In this document: positions 1 to 10,914 of the stretch, piece by piece
Numbering within the stretch: the first letter of the stretch is position 1
How the letters are laid out: each line of letters starts with the position of its first letter
Source: Sphingomonas jinjuensis
Lineage (GTDB): Bacteria; Pseudomonadota; Alphaproteobacteria; Sphingomonadales; Sphingomonadaceae
Direction of reading: 5' to 3'
DNA: 64,000 bases
NCBI RefSeq assembly: GCF_014197105.1
Contig: NZ_JACIEV010000002.1
Span: forward strand, 310,001-374,000
Notes under the pieces: generated by a model
The model's input: the letters and a program-made list of their open reading frames with translations, nothing else
What the model was told of the DNA's origin: nothing
Database searches by the model: none
Position numbers and translations under genes: made by a program

Positions 1-1895
1 TTGTACAGCGCGTAGTTATTGTCGTTGTAGCGGATGTTGTAACCCTGCGGCGACAGCTGGCCGCCCGGATAGACCGTCACGGGCTGAAGCTTGGGCAGGG
101 CGGTGTCCAGCGGCACCGTCTGCCAGTTGGTCGTCACGCCATCGACCAGGCCGCCGAAGAAGCCGTCGCTGCCCGGCGACTGTTCCAGGAACGACGAATT
201 GATGTTCTGCGTCTGGATGCCGAACGCCGAGATGCGATAGCCGCGCGAGATGAAGATGTTGCGCTCCAGACGCCCGCCAACCTGGATGCCGGAGATGACG
301 CTGTCGTGGAACGTCCGTTCGACATCGGCCTGATAGGCGTACAGCCGGTTGGCACCATAGGACTGGGTACCGGTGAACTGGATGCGGTTGCGCCGTGCCG
401 ATGCCGTCGCCGAATCGTAGAACGAGGTGGGATCGCCCACCCCGCCCCAGAACCAGCCGTTGGCGGCCGTGGTGGTCACCGCGGGATTGGGCGACACGCT
501 GAAGTTGATCGCCGACACGTCACCCGCGCCGGTGCGGATCGTGCCGGTGACGCCGTTGCCGGCCGCCGTCTGCACGGTGTTGAAATCGAACTGCTGCTCG
601 ATCGAGTTATTGTCGGCGCGCGAGACGGTGCCGAGGCCGGTCACCTTCCAGTCGTCGTTTTCCCACGCGCTGCGGGCATTGATGCCCCACGAACGCTGGA
701 GCGTGCCGAGACCGCGGGTCGACGAGACCATGTCGCCGTTGGCATAGTTGATGTCGGTGACCAGGTTGCGCCCGTCGGACAGCTGCACCGGCGCCGTCAG
801 CGGGGTCAGCACGCTCGCCTGGTTGTTCGACATGATGAGCAGATACTGCTTCGTGTTGGGCAGGCTGCGATCGGTGTAGAACCCGGTCAGGCTGATGCTG
901 GTCTGGTCGTCGGGCTTCCACTCCGCCCCGGCTGCGCCGGTCCACAGATTGCCCTCGTTGACGCGCGCATATTGGCGGAAGGCGGAGTTGTAGAGCACGC
1001 CCGCGGTCGACTTCGTGCCGGTACACGACGGGCAGGCCGTCGAGGTCGCGTAATAGGTGCCGAGCGTCGATGCGTTCGCCTGCGCCTGGGCGGCGGTGAA
1101 GTTGGTGTAGCTGTTGAACAGGATCGAATCGCGGCGGAAGCTTTCGCGCTTGTACGCCAGCACGCCGAACACCCCGAAGCTGTCGGAGAAGCGGTGATTA
1201 TAGGCCACCGTCGCGGCGGGCGCGAAGCGTTGGCCGAGCTGGTTATATTCGCCTGACAGCTTGACGAATCCGCCTTCCTTGCGCTTGAGCGCGGTCGCGA
1301 TTTCCAGATCGACGTTGCCCGACAGGCCGCCCGACTGGGCATTGGCGAGCGGCGACTTGTCGACGACGATCGCGCTGAAGATGTCGGCGTTGAATGCGCC
1401 CAATGGCGCGGCTTCGGACAGGATCGGTTCGGCGAAGGCAACGCCGTTCAGCGTCAGCCGCGCATATTCGCCGGGCAGGCCGCGCAGGTTGATCGTCGCG
1501 TTGCGCCCTTCCGCCTCGCGATTGATCTGGACGCCGGGAACGCGCTGCAGCGCCTCGCCGACGTTCAGGTCGGGAAAGCGGCCAAGGCCGTCGGACGAAA
1601 TGCCGTCGGTGATCGCGACTTCACGGCGCTTCGACGCGATCGCGTCGGTATAGCTCTGGCGGAAGCCAGTGACGACGATGTCGGACGAGTCGGAGGTCTC
1701 GACCTGTGCCTCCGCCGGGCGATCGGCGGCGGTGGTCTGGTCGGGGTTGTGCGGCGTCGCGACGGTCGGGGTGGCAGGATTGCCGGACTGGACCTCGGCA
1801 CCGACCGCCTGGGCCATCGCACCGCTTCCGGACAGCATCGTGGCAGCCAATAGCATCGCACCGATCGAACGGCGGCCTGGACGCGCAGCGTACAT
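1..1895 (-). CDS. TonB-dependent outer-membrane receptor (C-terminus beyond window)
   Basis: Reading the minus strand from the ATG at 1895 gives one open frame to the window edge. It opens with a signal peptide (basic start, hydrophobic stretch, AMAQA cleavage region at about residue 28) and a low-complexity linker. A TonB-box-like segment (DSSDIVVTGFR) follows, then a plug domain with the usual motifs (GEALQRVPGVQINRE, NLRGLPGEYARLTLNG). The rest is beta-barrel sequence. Receptors of this type import large ligands such as oligosaccharides across the outer membrane using TonB energy. It is divergent from a GntR regulator and near a GlcNAc-releasing glycosidase, so a role in taking up an amino-sugar glycan is inferred, not shown. 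About 631 codons are visible; the barrel end lies off the window. Confidence 0.93.
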   Translation of the reverse strand, partial: MYAARPGRRSIGAMLLAATMLSGSGAMAQAVGAEVQSGNPATPTVATPHNPDQTTAADRPAEAQVETSDSSDIVVTGFRQSYTDAIASKRREVAITDGISSDGLGRFPDLNVGEALQRVPGVQINREAEGRNATINLRGLPGEYARLTLNGVAFAEPILSEAAPLGAFNADIFSAIVVDKSPLANAQSGGLSGNVDLEIATALKRKEGGFVKLSGEYNQLGQRFAPAATVAYNHRFSDSFGVFGVLAYKRESFRRDSILFNSYTNFTAAQAQANASTLGTYYATSTACPSCTGTKSTAGVLYNSAFRQYARVNEGNLWTGAAGAEWKPDDQTSISLTGFYTDRSLPNTKQYLLIMSNNQASVLTPLTAPVQLSDGRNLVTDINYANGDMVSSTRGLGTLQRSWGINARSAWENDDWKVTGLGTVSRADNNSIEQQFDFNTVQTAAGNGVTGTIRTGAGDVSAINFSVSPNPAVTTTAANGWFWGGVGDPTSFYDSATASARRNRIQFTGTQSYGANRLYAYQADVERTFHDSVISGIQVGGRLERNIFISRGYRISAFGIQTQNINSSFLEQSPGSDGFFGGLVDGVTTNWQTVPLDTALPKLQPVTVYPGGQLSPQGYNIRYNDNNYALY

Positions 1896-2002
1896 TTATA
1901 CCCCTCCCTAACGGGGGCCGAGCTGCGCCCCCCTTCTCATGAAACCATTACAGGCTGGACGCTTCTTATGCCGTCCCTCACCACACGAATTGGTCATTCG
2001 TT

Positions 2003-2015
2003 TTGGTCTGGCCAA
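2003..2015. promoter_or_regulatory. Candidate GntR operator TTGG-N5-CCAA upstream of the regulator
   Basis: The 13-mer TTGGTCTGGCCAA lies between the divergent receptor and GntR genes, about 55 bases before the GntR start. It fits the dyad TTGG-N5-CCAA used by FadR-subfamily regulators such as PdhR. A second 13-mer of the same form occurs at 6228-6240 before the glycosidase gene. Binding is inferred. Confidence 0.45.
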
Positions 2016-2068
2016 TCTAACATGGCTTAGTCTTGTGTCAATCCACTTGCCGTGGGATTGGTCGGTGC

Positions 2069-2821
2069 ATGAGGGCGCGCACGGAAAAGCTGTACCAGAA
2101 GGTCGTCAACGCGATCACGGCCGCCATCGAGCAGGGCCGTTACAAGACGGGTTCCCGGCTGCCAGGCGAGCGCGAGCTGGCCGAAGAATTCGCGGTCAGT
2201 CGACCGACAATTCGCGAGGCGATGATCGCGTTGGAGATCCGCGGCCTCGTTGAGGCGCGGCACGGGTCGGGGCTGTACGTCACCGTGCCGCCCAGGCGGA
2301 CCGCCGAGCCGGCCGAGCTCGATATCGGCGCTTTCGAGCTGCTCGAGGCGCGTATCCTGTTTGAGGGCGAGACCGCGGCGCTGGCGGCGACGGCGATCGA
2401 CGATGCCGGGCTTGCTGCGCTCGACCGAGTGCTCGCCGAAATGGCCGGATGCGATCCCGGCGGCGCCGAGGCGATGGCCGCCGATCGGCAATTCCACCTG
2501 CTGATCGCCGAGGCGACCGGGAACACCGCGATCGGTATGATCGTCGAGACGCTGTGGAACCTGCGCGACCATTCGCGGCTGAGCGCGCATATGTTCGCCG
2601 AGGCGCGGCGCGAGGGTGTCAATCCCCGCGTCGAGGAGCATCGCCTGATCGTCGACGCGCTGCGCAGCCGCGATTCGGCAACGGCACGCGCCGCGATGCG
2701 CAGCCACCTGAAGCGCGTCGTCGACGACCTGTTGGAAGCGACCGAAGTCGAAGCGATGCGCCGCACCCGGTCCGAGCTGGAGGAGCGCCGCGGCGTCCTG
2801 AACCGACGACTCGACGCTTGA
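2069..2821 (+). CDS. FadR-subfamily GntR transcriptional regulator
   Basis: This 250-residue protein has an N-terminal winged helix (residues about 8-75; LPGERELAEEFAVSRPTIREAM is the GntR helix-turn-helix) and a C-terminal all-helical FCD ligand domain (about 90-230). FadR-type regulators usually repress catabolic genes until a metabolite binds the FCD domain. The ATG at 2069 is chosen because the family begins a few residues before the helix; an upstream in-frame start at 2033 would add an uncharacteristic Cys-rich leader. The gene is divergent from the TonB receptor and convergent with the NagX-like gene, so control of this sugar locus is likely. The effector is unknown. Confidence 0.9.
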   Translation: MRARTEKLYQKVVNAITAAIEQGRYKTGSRLPGERELAEEFAVSRPTIREAMIALEIRGLVEARHGSGLYVTVPPRRTAEPAELDIGAFELLEARILFEGETAALAATAIDDAGLAALDRVLAEMAGCDPGGAEAMAADRQFHLLIAEATGNTAIGMIVETLWNLRDHSRLSAHMFAEARREGVNPRVEEHRLIVDALRSRDSATARAAMRSHLKRVVDDLLEATEVEAMRRTRSELEERRGVLNRRLDA

Positions 2822-2834
2822 GCCGATTGCCGGC

Positions 2835-3899
2835 TCAAATGCGGAGCATGATGCCCCGCCGCGCCAGCAGCCAGCCGAATAGCCAGCATATTCCGGTATA
2901 GGCGATCGCGCACAGCAGCGAGCCGGGCGCCCCCGGCGCGAGCTGCTGGAACACATTGACGCCGACCCACTGATAGGGGTCGGGCGCGGGCAGCAGGCGC
3001 AGCGCGATGACGAGCAGTTCCGAAAAGAGATAGATGGCGAGCGGGTTGCGGCCAAAGACGAGGAAGAAGCGGACCATCGCGTTGTCGGGCCGCGGCTCGA
3101 CGAGCTTCACCAGCAGCGCAAGCGCGCAAAGGTCGATGCCGACCGTCAGCAGCACGAACGATCCGCTCCACAGTTTCTTGGCGATCGGCAGCATCCCGGC
3201 CCAGCACAGCGCCGCCACGATCAGCGCGAGGCCCATCCACACTAGCGTCCGCATGCCGATGCCGCGGCGAATGCCACGCGCCGCCAGATAGCCGGCGATG
3301 ACGTTGACCGTTGCCGGCACCGTGCCCAGCAACCCTTCGGGATCGAAGCCGCCGTCCTTGCGATACAGATGCGCCTTGCCGATCAGCCACAGGTCGAAGC
3401 GGGTGCCGGCATTGCCCATCTTGTCGAACGCCATACCGGGCGGGCTGGCCAGCAGCAGGATCAGCCAATGGCCGATCAGCAGCACAGCGGACAGTGCCAG
3501 CAGCCCGCGCCAGCCGAGGACACGGCACGCTATTGCGGCCAGCGCATAGCAGAGCGCGATGCGCTGCAGGACGCCCGGGATGCGCGTCTCGGCGAAGGGA
3601 CTGGTGAAGGGGAACCAGTACATTAGCACGCCGAGCGCGAACATGATCGCGCTGCGCCGCGCCACCGCGATAAGAAACGGCGGCCACGGCCGGTCAGCCA
3701 GGCGGACGAAGGCGAGGGCGCTGCCGACCGCGAACAGGAAGCTGGGGAAGACCAGATCGGCGAGGGCGAAGCCGATCCATCGCGCATGCACCAGCGTCGC
3801 ATAGGCAGGGGCGCCCGGGCCAGCGGTGTTGACGACGATCATCAACGCCACGGTCAGGCCGCGAAAGACGTCAAGCGAGGTGAAGCGCCGCGCGGTCAT
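2835..3899 (-). CDS. nagX: NagX-like / heparan-alpha-glucosaminide acetyltransferase-like membrane protein (DUF5009)
   Basis: This 354-residue protein has about ten hydrophobic segments and begins with RRFTSLDVFRGLTVALMI, the signature start of the NagX/HGSNAT acyltransferase family. Other family segments include ADLVFPSFLFAVG and RIPGVLQRIALCY. Human HGSNAT acetylates terminal glucosamine of heparan sulfate; bacterial NagX occurs in GlcNAc utilisation clusters, with an unproven reaction. The start at 3899 overlaps the stop of the upstream glycosidase by four bases (ATGA), so the two are probably translationally coupled. The pairing mirrors the human lysosomal pathway, where acetylation by HGSNAT precedes cleavage by NAGLU. 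Confidence 0.85.
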   Translation of the reverse strand: MTARRFTSLDVFRGLTVALMIVVNTAGPGAPAYATLVHARWIGFALADLVFPSFLFAVGSALAFVRLADRPWPPFLIAVARRSAIMFALGVLMYWFPFTSPFAETRIPGVLQRIALCYALAAIACRVLGWRGLLALSAVLLIGHWLILLLASPPGMAFDKMGNAGTRFDLWLIGKAHLYRKDGGFDPEGLLGTVPATVNVIAGYLAARGIRRGIGMRTLVWMGLALIVAALCWAGMLPIAKKLWSGSFVLLTVGIDLCALALLVKLVEPRPDNAMVRFFLVFGRNPLAIYLFSELLVIALRLLPAPDPYQWVGVNVFQQLAPGAPGSLLCAIAYTGICWLFGWLLARRGIMLRI

Positions 3900-6181
3900 G
3901 GCAGCGCGGTCATGATCGCGCGCGCCTCGCCGACCGGATCGGCGGGCCGGGCACGCCGGTAACGTGCCCCGTTCTGCGCCCATGCGGCTTCCCACGCGGC
4001 GATCCGCGCGCGCGACGCTGTGTCGTCGAACGGCCGCCCCGCCACCGCCGCCGCGCGGATGTCGGCCAGAAATTGCGACCAGCGCGGCAGATAGTAATCG
4101 GCATACATGCCCTGCCAGGCCTTGGACGCATAATCGGCAAGGTGCCCTTCCCCGCCCCACACCCCGATCTGCGCCTTGGCGGCGGCAAGGTGATAGGTAG
4201 CCTCGGCTGGGGTCGTTCCCGCCGCACGCGCCGCGTCGGTCCAATCGGCGAGCGTTTCCTGCTGGTTGCCGAGCAGATGGTCGACCGCCAGCGTCATTCG
4301 CCGCACCTGCGCGGTCGCCCGATCGCCTTCGGCAAGGTCACGCCGGGTATAGGCCGCGACCGCGCGCTGGATCTGGCGGTCGATCGCCATCGTCGCATAA
4401 TGGCGGGTGAGGTCGACCAGGTCTTGGACCAGCAACGGCGCCCGCAGCGACGCCGGGGGCAGCGCCAGCAGCCCGTCGATCCCGCGGCGCAGCGCAGCCA
4501 TGTCTCCCGGCCGGTCGTCGAAGCCGACGACCGTCGCGGTCGGCCGCTTGAACAACAGATAGGCGCCCGCGCGCTCGTTCCACCAGCGCGGGCTCCAGTA
4601 GCGCGTCCGGTAGACGCCCTGCTCGATCGCCCGCCATGCAGTCAGCAGCGCCGGGCTTGCCTCGCCGTAGCGTGCGCGAAAATGCCGAACCAGCCAGTCG
4701 CCGTCCTGCCGATCAGGCCAGGCAGCGTCATAGGCGCGGTCGTAGACGATCGAGTTGCTGTGCAGGCCTTCCGGGAACATCCCAAAGCCGGCCAGCCGGC
4801 CTCGACCCGGATCGGCCTGCACCGCGGCGACGTCGCGCGCGTAGAAATCTAGGTCGCCATAGACGGGATTGCTGCCGCCATAATTGTGGACGTAGCCATA
4901 GACCCAGCTCTTGCCGTCGAACGCCGACGAATTGCGCCAGACCCCGGGATAGCGGTCGTTGCCGATATCCAGGATCAGCATCCGATCGTCGGGCACCGCC
5001 GACAAAAACGCCTTGATCGCGTCCGGCGTCCAGAAATTCTTGTCGGCACCGAACAGCCAGCCCTGCATGACCCACACCGCATCGGGCTGGGTCGCGACGA
5101 TCGATCGATAGAGGCGCCGGCCGTAATCGGCGAGGCGACGATCGCGCTGGGCCGCAGGAACGGCGCTGGCGGCGGCGCGGCTGTTGGCGGTGCTGTCGCC
5201 ATAGCTTTGGCCCTGGGCATCGCCGCCATCGTCGGCAACCGGCGGGATCATCTCGTTGAAGGCATCGGCAAGGTAATAGCGCCCGGCGCCATAGGTCTCG
5301 CGATACAGCCGCTGATAACGGGCGGCGAGCGTCGCGAACAACGGATCGGCGGGATCAAGCCAATAGGTCGGAGGGAATCCCTCCCACGCGCGCATTCGGT
5401 AGATGCGCGCGTTCGGATGACGATCGGCAAACGCCTTGGGTACATAGCCGGCGAAGGCGGGCAGCACCGGTTGCATCCCCAGCGCGCGCATCCGCGCCAG
5501 GATCCGCCGCTGCAGGTCGCGTTTTGCGCCGATCCATCGCTGCGGCAGCGGTGCGCGATAGCCGGCGATGTTGCCCATCCGCTGCCAGGGCAGGAACGGC
5601 GGCGCCGACAGATGATCCCCGACCTCGGCCGCGCTCAACCCCTGTTCCTGCCACAGCGCCTGCCAGACCGCCTCCTGCCCCTCCATCGCGAGCGGCATGT
5701 CGATGCCGTGGAGCGCCATCCAGTCGATCTCGCGCTGCCACCGCGGCCAGTCCCAATAGGGCGTGGTATAGCCGAAGGTGCAGGTGTTGAGATACAGCCG
5801 GTGCGCAAACGCAGTTGCTACGCGGCGTGCTGCACGATCGGGCAGCCGCGCCGGCAAGGCGATGCGATCGCCTTCCCAACTCACCGACGCGGCACCGATC
5901 CCCTCGAGATAGGCATAGGCGCCGCGCACCAGAGCCACCGGCGACGACGCGATCACGGTGACGCGGCCGCGGCTGGCGGTGACGCTGTAGCTGTCGCGGT
6001 CTCCTGATCGGGCAGGGACCAGGCGAAAGTCGAACTCGCTCGCCCGCGTGCCGATCAGCCGTTCGAGCACCGCATGCGCCGCCACCGTCCTGGCATCGCG
6101 AGGAGCTGCGTGAACGGGCACGGCGAACGACGCGGCGACTCCGATGGCAACCGTCACCGCACCGATCCGCATGCACCCCAC
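3896..6181 (-). CDS. GH89 alpha-N-acetylglucosaminidase (NAGLU-like), exported
   Basis: This protein of about 761 residues has a signal peptide, a small N-terminal domain (about 30-115), a TIM barrel (about 125-470) and a helical C-terminal domain. That is the NAGLU architecture of glycoside hydrolase family 89, which removes terminal alpha-linked GlcNAc. The barrel has the family signatures YLNTCTFGYTTPYWDW, MPLAMEGQEAVWQ and FNEMIPP; Glu310 in FNE matches the catalytic acid. At the expected nucleophile the protein reads LDIGNDRYPGVW, placing Asp409 where human NAGLU has Glu446. A GTG at 6181 has GGAGG about six bases upstream; an ATG at 6172 is the alternative. It is the first gene of a two-gene operon with nagX. 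Confidence 0.9.
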   Translation of the reverse strand: MGCMRIGAVTVAIGVAASFAVPVHAAPRDARTVAAHAVLERLIGTRASEFDFRLVPARSGDRDSYSVTASRGRVTVIASSPVALVRGAYAYLEGIGAASVSWEGDRIALPARLPDRAARRVATAFAHRLYLNTCTFGYTTPYWDWPRWQREIDWMALHGIDMPLAMEGQEAVWQALWQEQGLSAAEVGDHLSAPPFLPWQRMGNIAGYRAPLPQRWIGAKRDLQRRILARMRALGMQPVLPAFAGYVPKAFADRHPNARIYRMRAWEGFPPTYWLDPADPLFATLAARYQRLYRETYGAGRYYLADAFNEMIPPVADDGGDAQGQSYGDSTANSRAAASAVPAAQRDRRLADYGRRLYRSIVATQPDAVWVMQGWLFGADKNFWTPDAIKAFLSAVPDDRMLILDIGNDRYPGVWRNSSAFDGKSWVYGYVHNYGGSNPVYGDLDFYARDVAAVQADPGRGRLAGFGMFPEGLHSNSIVYDRAYDAAWPDRQDGDWLVRHFRARYGEASPALLTAWRAIEQGVYRTRYWSPRWWNERAGAYLLFKRPTATVVGFDDRPGDMAALRRGIDGLLALPPASLRAPLLVQDLVDLTRHYATMAIDRQIQRAVAAYTRRDLAEGDRATAQVRRMTLAVDHLLGNQQETLADWTDAARAAGTTPAEATYHLAAAKAQIGVWGGEGHLADYASKAWQGMYADYYLPRWSQFLADIRAAAVAGRPFDDTASRARIAAWEAAWAQNGARYRRARPADPVGEARAIMTALP

Positions 6182-6227
6182 CCCACACCTCCACCGCAGC
6201 TTTCCGCCGTCGTGCCGGTCATACCAG

Positions 6228-6240
6228 TTGGTTAGTCCAA
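6228..6240. promoter_or_regulatory. Candidate GntR operator TTGG-N5-CCAA upstream of the glycosidase operon
   Basis: The 13-mer TTGGTTAGTCCAA lies 47 bases before the glycosidase start. It shares the TTGG-N5-CCAA frame of the copy at 2003-2015, so both ends of the locus could answer to the same GntR protein. Inference from the pattern only. Confidence 0.45.
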
Positions 6241-6467
6241 AACAACGAAGGGTTTTGGTGCCCGCCTATCACGATGGCGATTGCCCGACACACCGGCACA
6301 TGGCCGGGTGGACGCCCGCCGCGGGCAATCGGCGACGAAACGCCTCTCGCATCTTCGATGCAGACGGCATGAATATTTGGCTAGCTTTGGTAGCCAACCC
6401 GCAGGAGCTGGGGATGGGCCGATTATCGCGAGCCCCCCGAAGGGACACGAAAACGCGGTAGAAAAAT

Positions 6468-6544
6468 TGGCGCGCCCGGAACGATTCGAACGTCCGACCC
6501 TCAGATTCGTAGTCTGATGCTCTATCCAGCTGAGCTACGGGCGC
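6468..6544 (-). tRNA. tRNA-Arg (anticodon ACG)
   Basis: The minus strand folds as a full cloverleaf. The acceptor GCGCCCG (from 6544) pairs with CGGGCGC, the D-arm contains AGCTCAGCTGGATAGAGC, and the anticodon stem TCAGA/TCTGA holds the loop CTACGAA with anticodon ACG. The T-arm contains GTTCGAATC. The discriminator is G and CCA is encoded at 6470-6468. An A34 in this tRNA is normally edited to inosine by TadA. Confidence 0.97.
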
Positions 6545-6627
6545 GCATTGGAGGCGCGCTGATAGCAGCTGTTCCGGATCGCGCAAGTGCGTTGCGTGCG
6601 ATTCTTTCGTTCCGTATGGCAAATCGC

Positions 6628-7125
6628 ATGAAAGCCATCGTCGCGCCGCTTGCTCTGATCCTCCTGACGGCGGGCTGCGCGCGCGACGACGGCAGTTATC
6701 CGTCGCTCGGCCATCGCGCGGTAGAGGACCGCGGCTTCGCCGAGCCCAAGGTGCCGGTCGCGGTGGCGACGCCCGATCCGGCGCTCGATGCCAAAATCGC
6801 CGACATCACCGCTCGCCTCGCTGCCGCCGCCAAGGATTTCGACGCCGACGCCAAGGTCGCCGAGCCGCGCGCCCGCGCCGCCAAGGGCGCTGCGGCGGGT
6901 AGCGAGGCGTGGCTGAGCGCTCAGGAATCGCTGGCGACGCTCGACGATCGCCGCGCGCGCACCTCGGGGCTGGTCGGCGAGATCGATGATCTCGCCGCCG
7001 CCCGTGCCGCCGCCTTGCAGCCGGCCTATCCCGCGCTCGACGCGCTGCGGGCGAAGGCGCAGGCCGAGGTGGAACGCCAGAACAGCGCCGCGGACCGGCT
7101 GCAATCCTCGGTCGCGCCCGCCTGA
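6628..7125 (+). CDS. Small predicted lipoprotein with helical body
   Basis: About 165 residues. The N-terminus MKAIVAPLALILLTAGC is a lipoprotein signal with lipobox LTAGC. The mature part is rich in Ala, Asp, Glu and Arg with a heptad-like character (DAKIADITARLAAAAKDFDADAKVAE), suggesting a helical or coiled-coil periplasmic domain. I do not recognise a named family. An ATG at 6616 adds four residues; the ATG at 6628 gives the cleaner signal peptide. It converges on the MFS-synthase gene with one base between stops. Confidence 0.75.
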   Translation: MKAIVAPLALILLTAGCARDDGSYPSLGHRAVEDRGFAEPKVPVAVATPDPALDAKIADITARLAAAAKDFDADAKVAEPRARAAKGAAAGSEAWLSAQESLATLDDRRARTSGLVGEIDDLAAARAAALQPAYPALDALRAKAQAEVERQNSAADRLQSSVAPA

Positions 7126-7126
7126 C

Positions 7127-9312
7127 CTACCAGCGCAGCAGCGGCAGGATCGACGCATAGTCGTCGGTCCACGGCGCCATCCGCTTGACCGGGACGAGCG
7201 GGCGCCAACGGCGGTCTTGTCGGCGTAGCGCGGCGATCGCTGCGGGATCGCGCGACAGCGCCACCCACTGGCTGCCGTTGGCGCCCGCCTCGAGCAGCGA
7301 CGGCCGATCGTACAGCTCAACCGCCTGCCAGCCCCCTGCCCGCGCCGCCGCGTCGACCACCGGCTCCAGATCGAGGAAGCGGTTGGAGATGTGGACGAGG
7401 AGCAGCCCGTTCGGCGTCAGCACCCGCGCATAGGCCGCGAACGCTTCCCGGGTCATCAGGTGCATCGGGATCGAATCGGACGAGAAGGCATCGAGCGCCA
7501 GCAGGTCGAGGCTGGCGGGCGGATCACGCGTCAGCGAGAGTCGCGCGTCGCCCATTTCGATGTCGGCATCGGGGCGGCAGCGGCGCAGGAAGGTGAAGCG
7601 CCCAGAATCGCGCGCGATCCGCACGACCTCGGGATCGATCTCGTAGAAGCGCCATTGCTGCCTCGGCCGGGCATAGCAGGCGAGCGTCCCCGTCCCCAGC
7701 CCGACCACGCCGATCCGCGCGCCCGTACCGTACAGCGACGATGCCAGCGTCATCGCCTGCCCGACCCCGGAGCTCGGCGCATAATAGGTCGTCGGCGACG
7801 TCTCGCGCGCGGCGCTGCCGGTCAGCTGGAGGCCATGGATCGTCGTGCCATGGTCGAGCTCGCGCCACTCGGCCGTGTCCCGGATCGTGTAGACGCCGAA
7901 GTAGCTGCGGCTGCGCGCGTCGCTGCCGAGCGACAGGTGAAGCGCATCGCCGCCGCCGAACATCAGCAGCGCCGCCGCCAGCACCAGCGTATAGGCCGCG
8001 CGTACGCCGATGGTCGCCAGGCCGACCGCGGCGATCACGACAAAGGTGAGGCCCTGATGCCCCTCGCCGAACAATTGCGGCGGTCCGCGAAACGTCAGGC
8101 CGGTCAGCACGACGAGGACGAAGACCAGGAACAGCCAGGCGATCCGCCGTGCCGTCGCGTCGTGCCATACCCGCCGGATCGATCCGGTCAGGAACAGCTG
8201 CGGCACCAGCGCCCCCGCGGCCAGGATCAGCAGCGGAAACTCATAGGTCCAGTCGAACAGGATCGGCGCCAGCAGGCCAGCGAAGACGCCCCCCAGCGCG
8301 CCCCCTACCGCCATCGCCAGATAAAAGCCGGTCAGCCGATCCGCGGCCGGCCTCGCGCGATAGAGCGCGGTGTGCAGCCCGACCGACACCATGAACAGCA
8401 GCACCAGCGCCACTGCGACATTCGCCAGCGGCTGCTTGTTGAACCCGCCCATGATGACGCCGCCGAACAGCAGGATCGTGATTGGCGCGACACGAGTCAG
8501 GAAATCGGCGGTATCGCGCTTGTCGGAAAAGGCGATGGTGAAGCTCAGCAGGTACAGCCCCAGCGGCAGCACCCACAGCAGCGGCATCGCGACGATGTCG
8601 GTGGTGATATAGGTCGATGTCGCCAGCATCAGCCCCGACGGTACAAAGGCGAGCGCGATCCACCACGCCACCCGACGCGGCACCGCGCGTGGGCTGACCG
8701 GCACGATCCGGGCCGCGCTTTCGGCCGGCAGCGTCCGTGCGCAGGCAACGACCAGCAGGATCACCAGCGCATAGCCCGCGGTCCACGCCAGGCTCTGCAC
8801 CCTCAGCGGCAACAGCGGCTCGACGACCAGCGGATAGGCGATCAGCCCGGCGAAGCTGCCCAGGTTCGATGCCGCATAGAGCGCCCATGGCTCGCGCCCG
8901 CCACTCGCCAGCGCAAACCAGCGCTGCACCAGCGGCGCCTGCGCCGACACCGCGAGGAACAGTGGGCCGATCGACGCGACCAGCAGCCACGGCACCCACC
9001 AGGCGGGGGAGCTGTCGGCAGGCATTTCACCGCCGATCAGCCCGATCGGCAGCCACAGCGCGGCGACGATCAGGAGCGCCAGGTGTACCCCCGCCTGCAC
9101 CCGCGGCCGCCATCGGCCCAGCCAGTGCGCATAGGCGTAACCGCCCAAGAGCAGCGTCTGGTACACCAGCATCGCCGAATTCCACACGGCCGGCGCCCCG
9201 CCCAGCCGCGGCAATGCCATCCGTGCGACCATCGGCTGGACGAGGAACAGCAGGAACGATCCGGTCAGGATCGTCAGCACATAGAGCCAGCGCCCTGACC
9301 GGACAGCGGCGC

Positions 9313-9316
<4 letters not shown>
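7127..9316 (-). CDS. Fused MFS-type membrane domain / spermidine-synthase-like protein
   Basis: The 729-residue protein has an N-terminal half with about a dozen hydrophobic segments (from VLTILTGSFLLFLVQPMVA to about residue 480). A soluble C-terminal half has a Rossmann methyltransferase-like fold of the spermidine synthase type (GVVGLGTGTLACYA, FYEIDPEVVRIAR, DLLALDAFSSDSIPMHL). Such fusions are common in proteobacteria; polyamine synthesis has rarely been shown for them, so the substrate is open. The GTG start at 9316 overlaps the stop of the acetyltransferase gene (GTGA). The frame extends upstream, but that part is antisense-like sequence. Confidence 0.88.
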
Positions 9317-10904
<1,588 letters not shown>

Positions 10905-10914
10905 TTAGGGGGCC

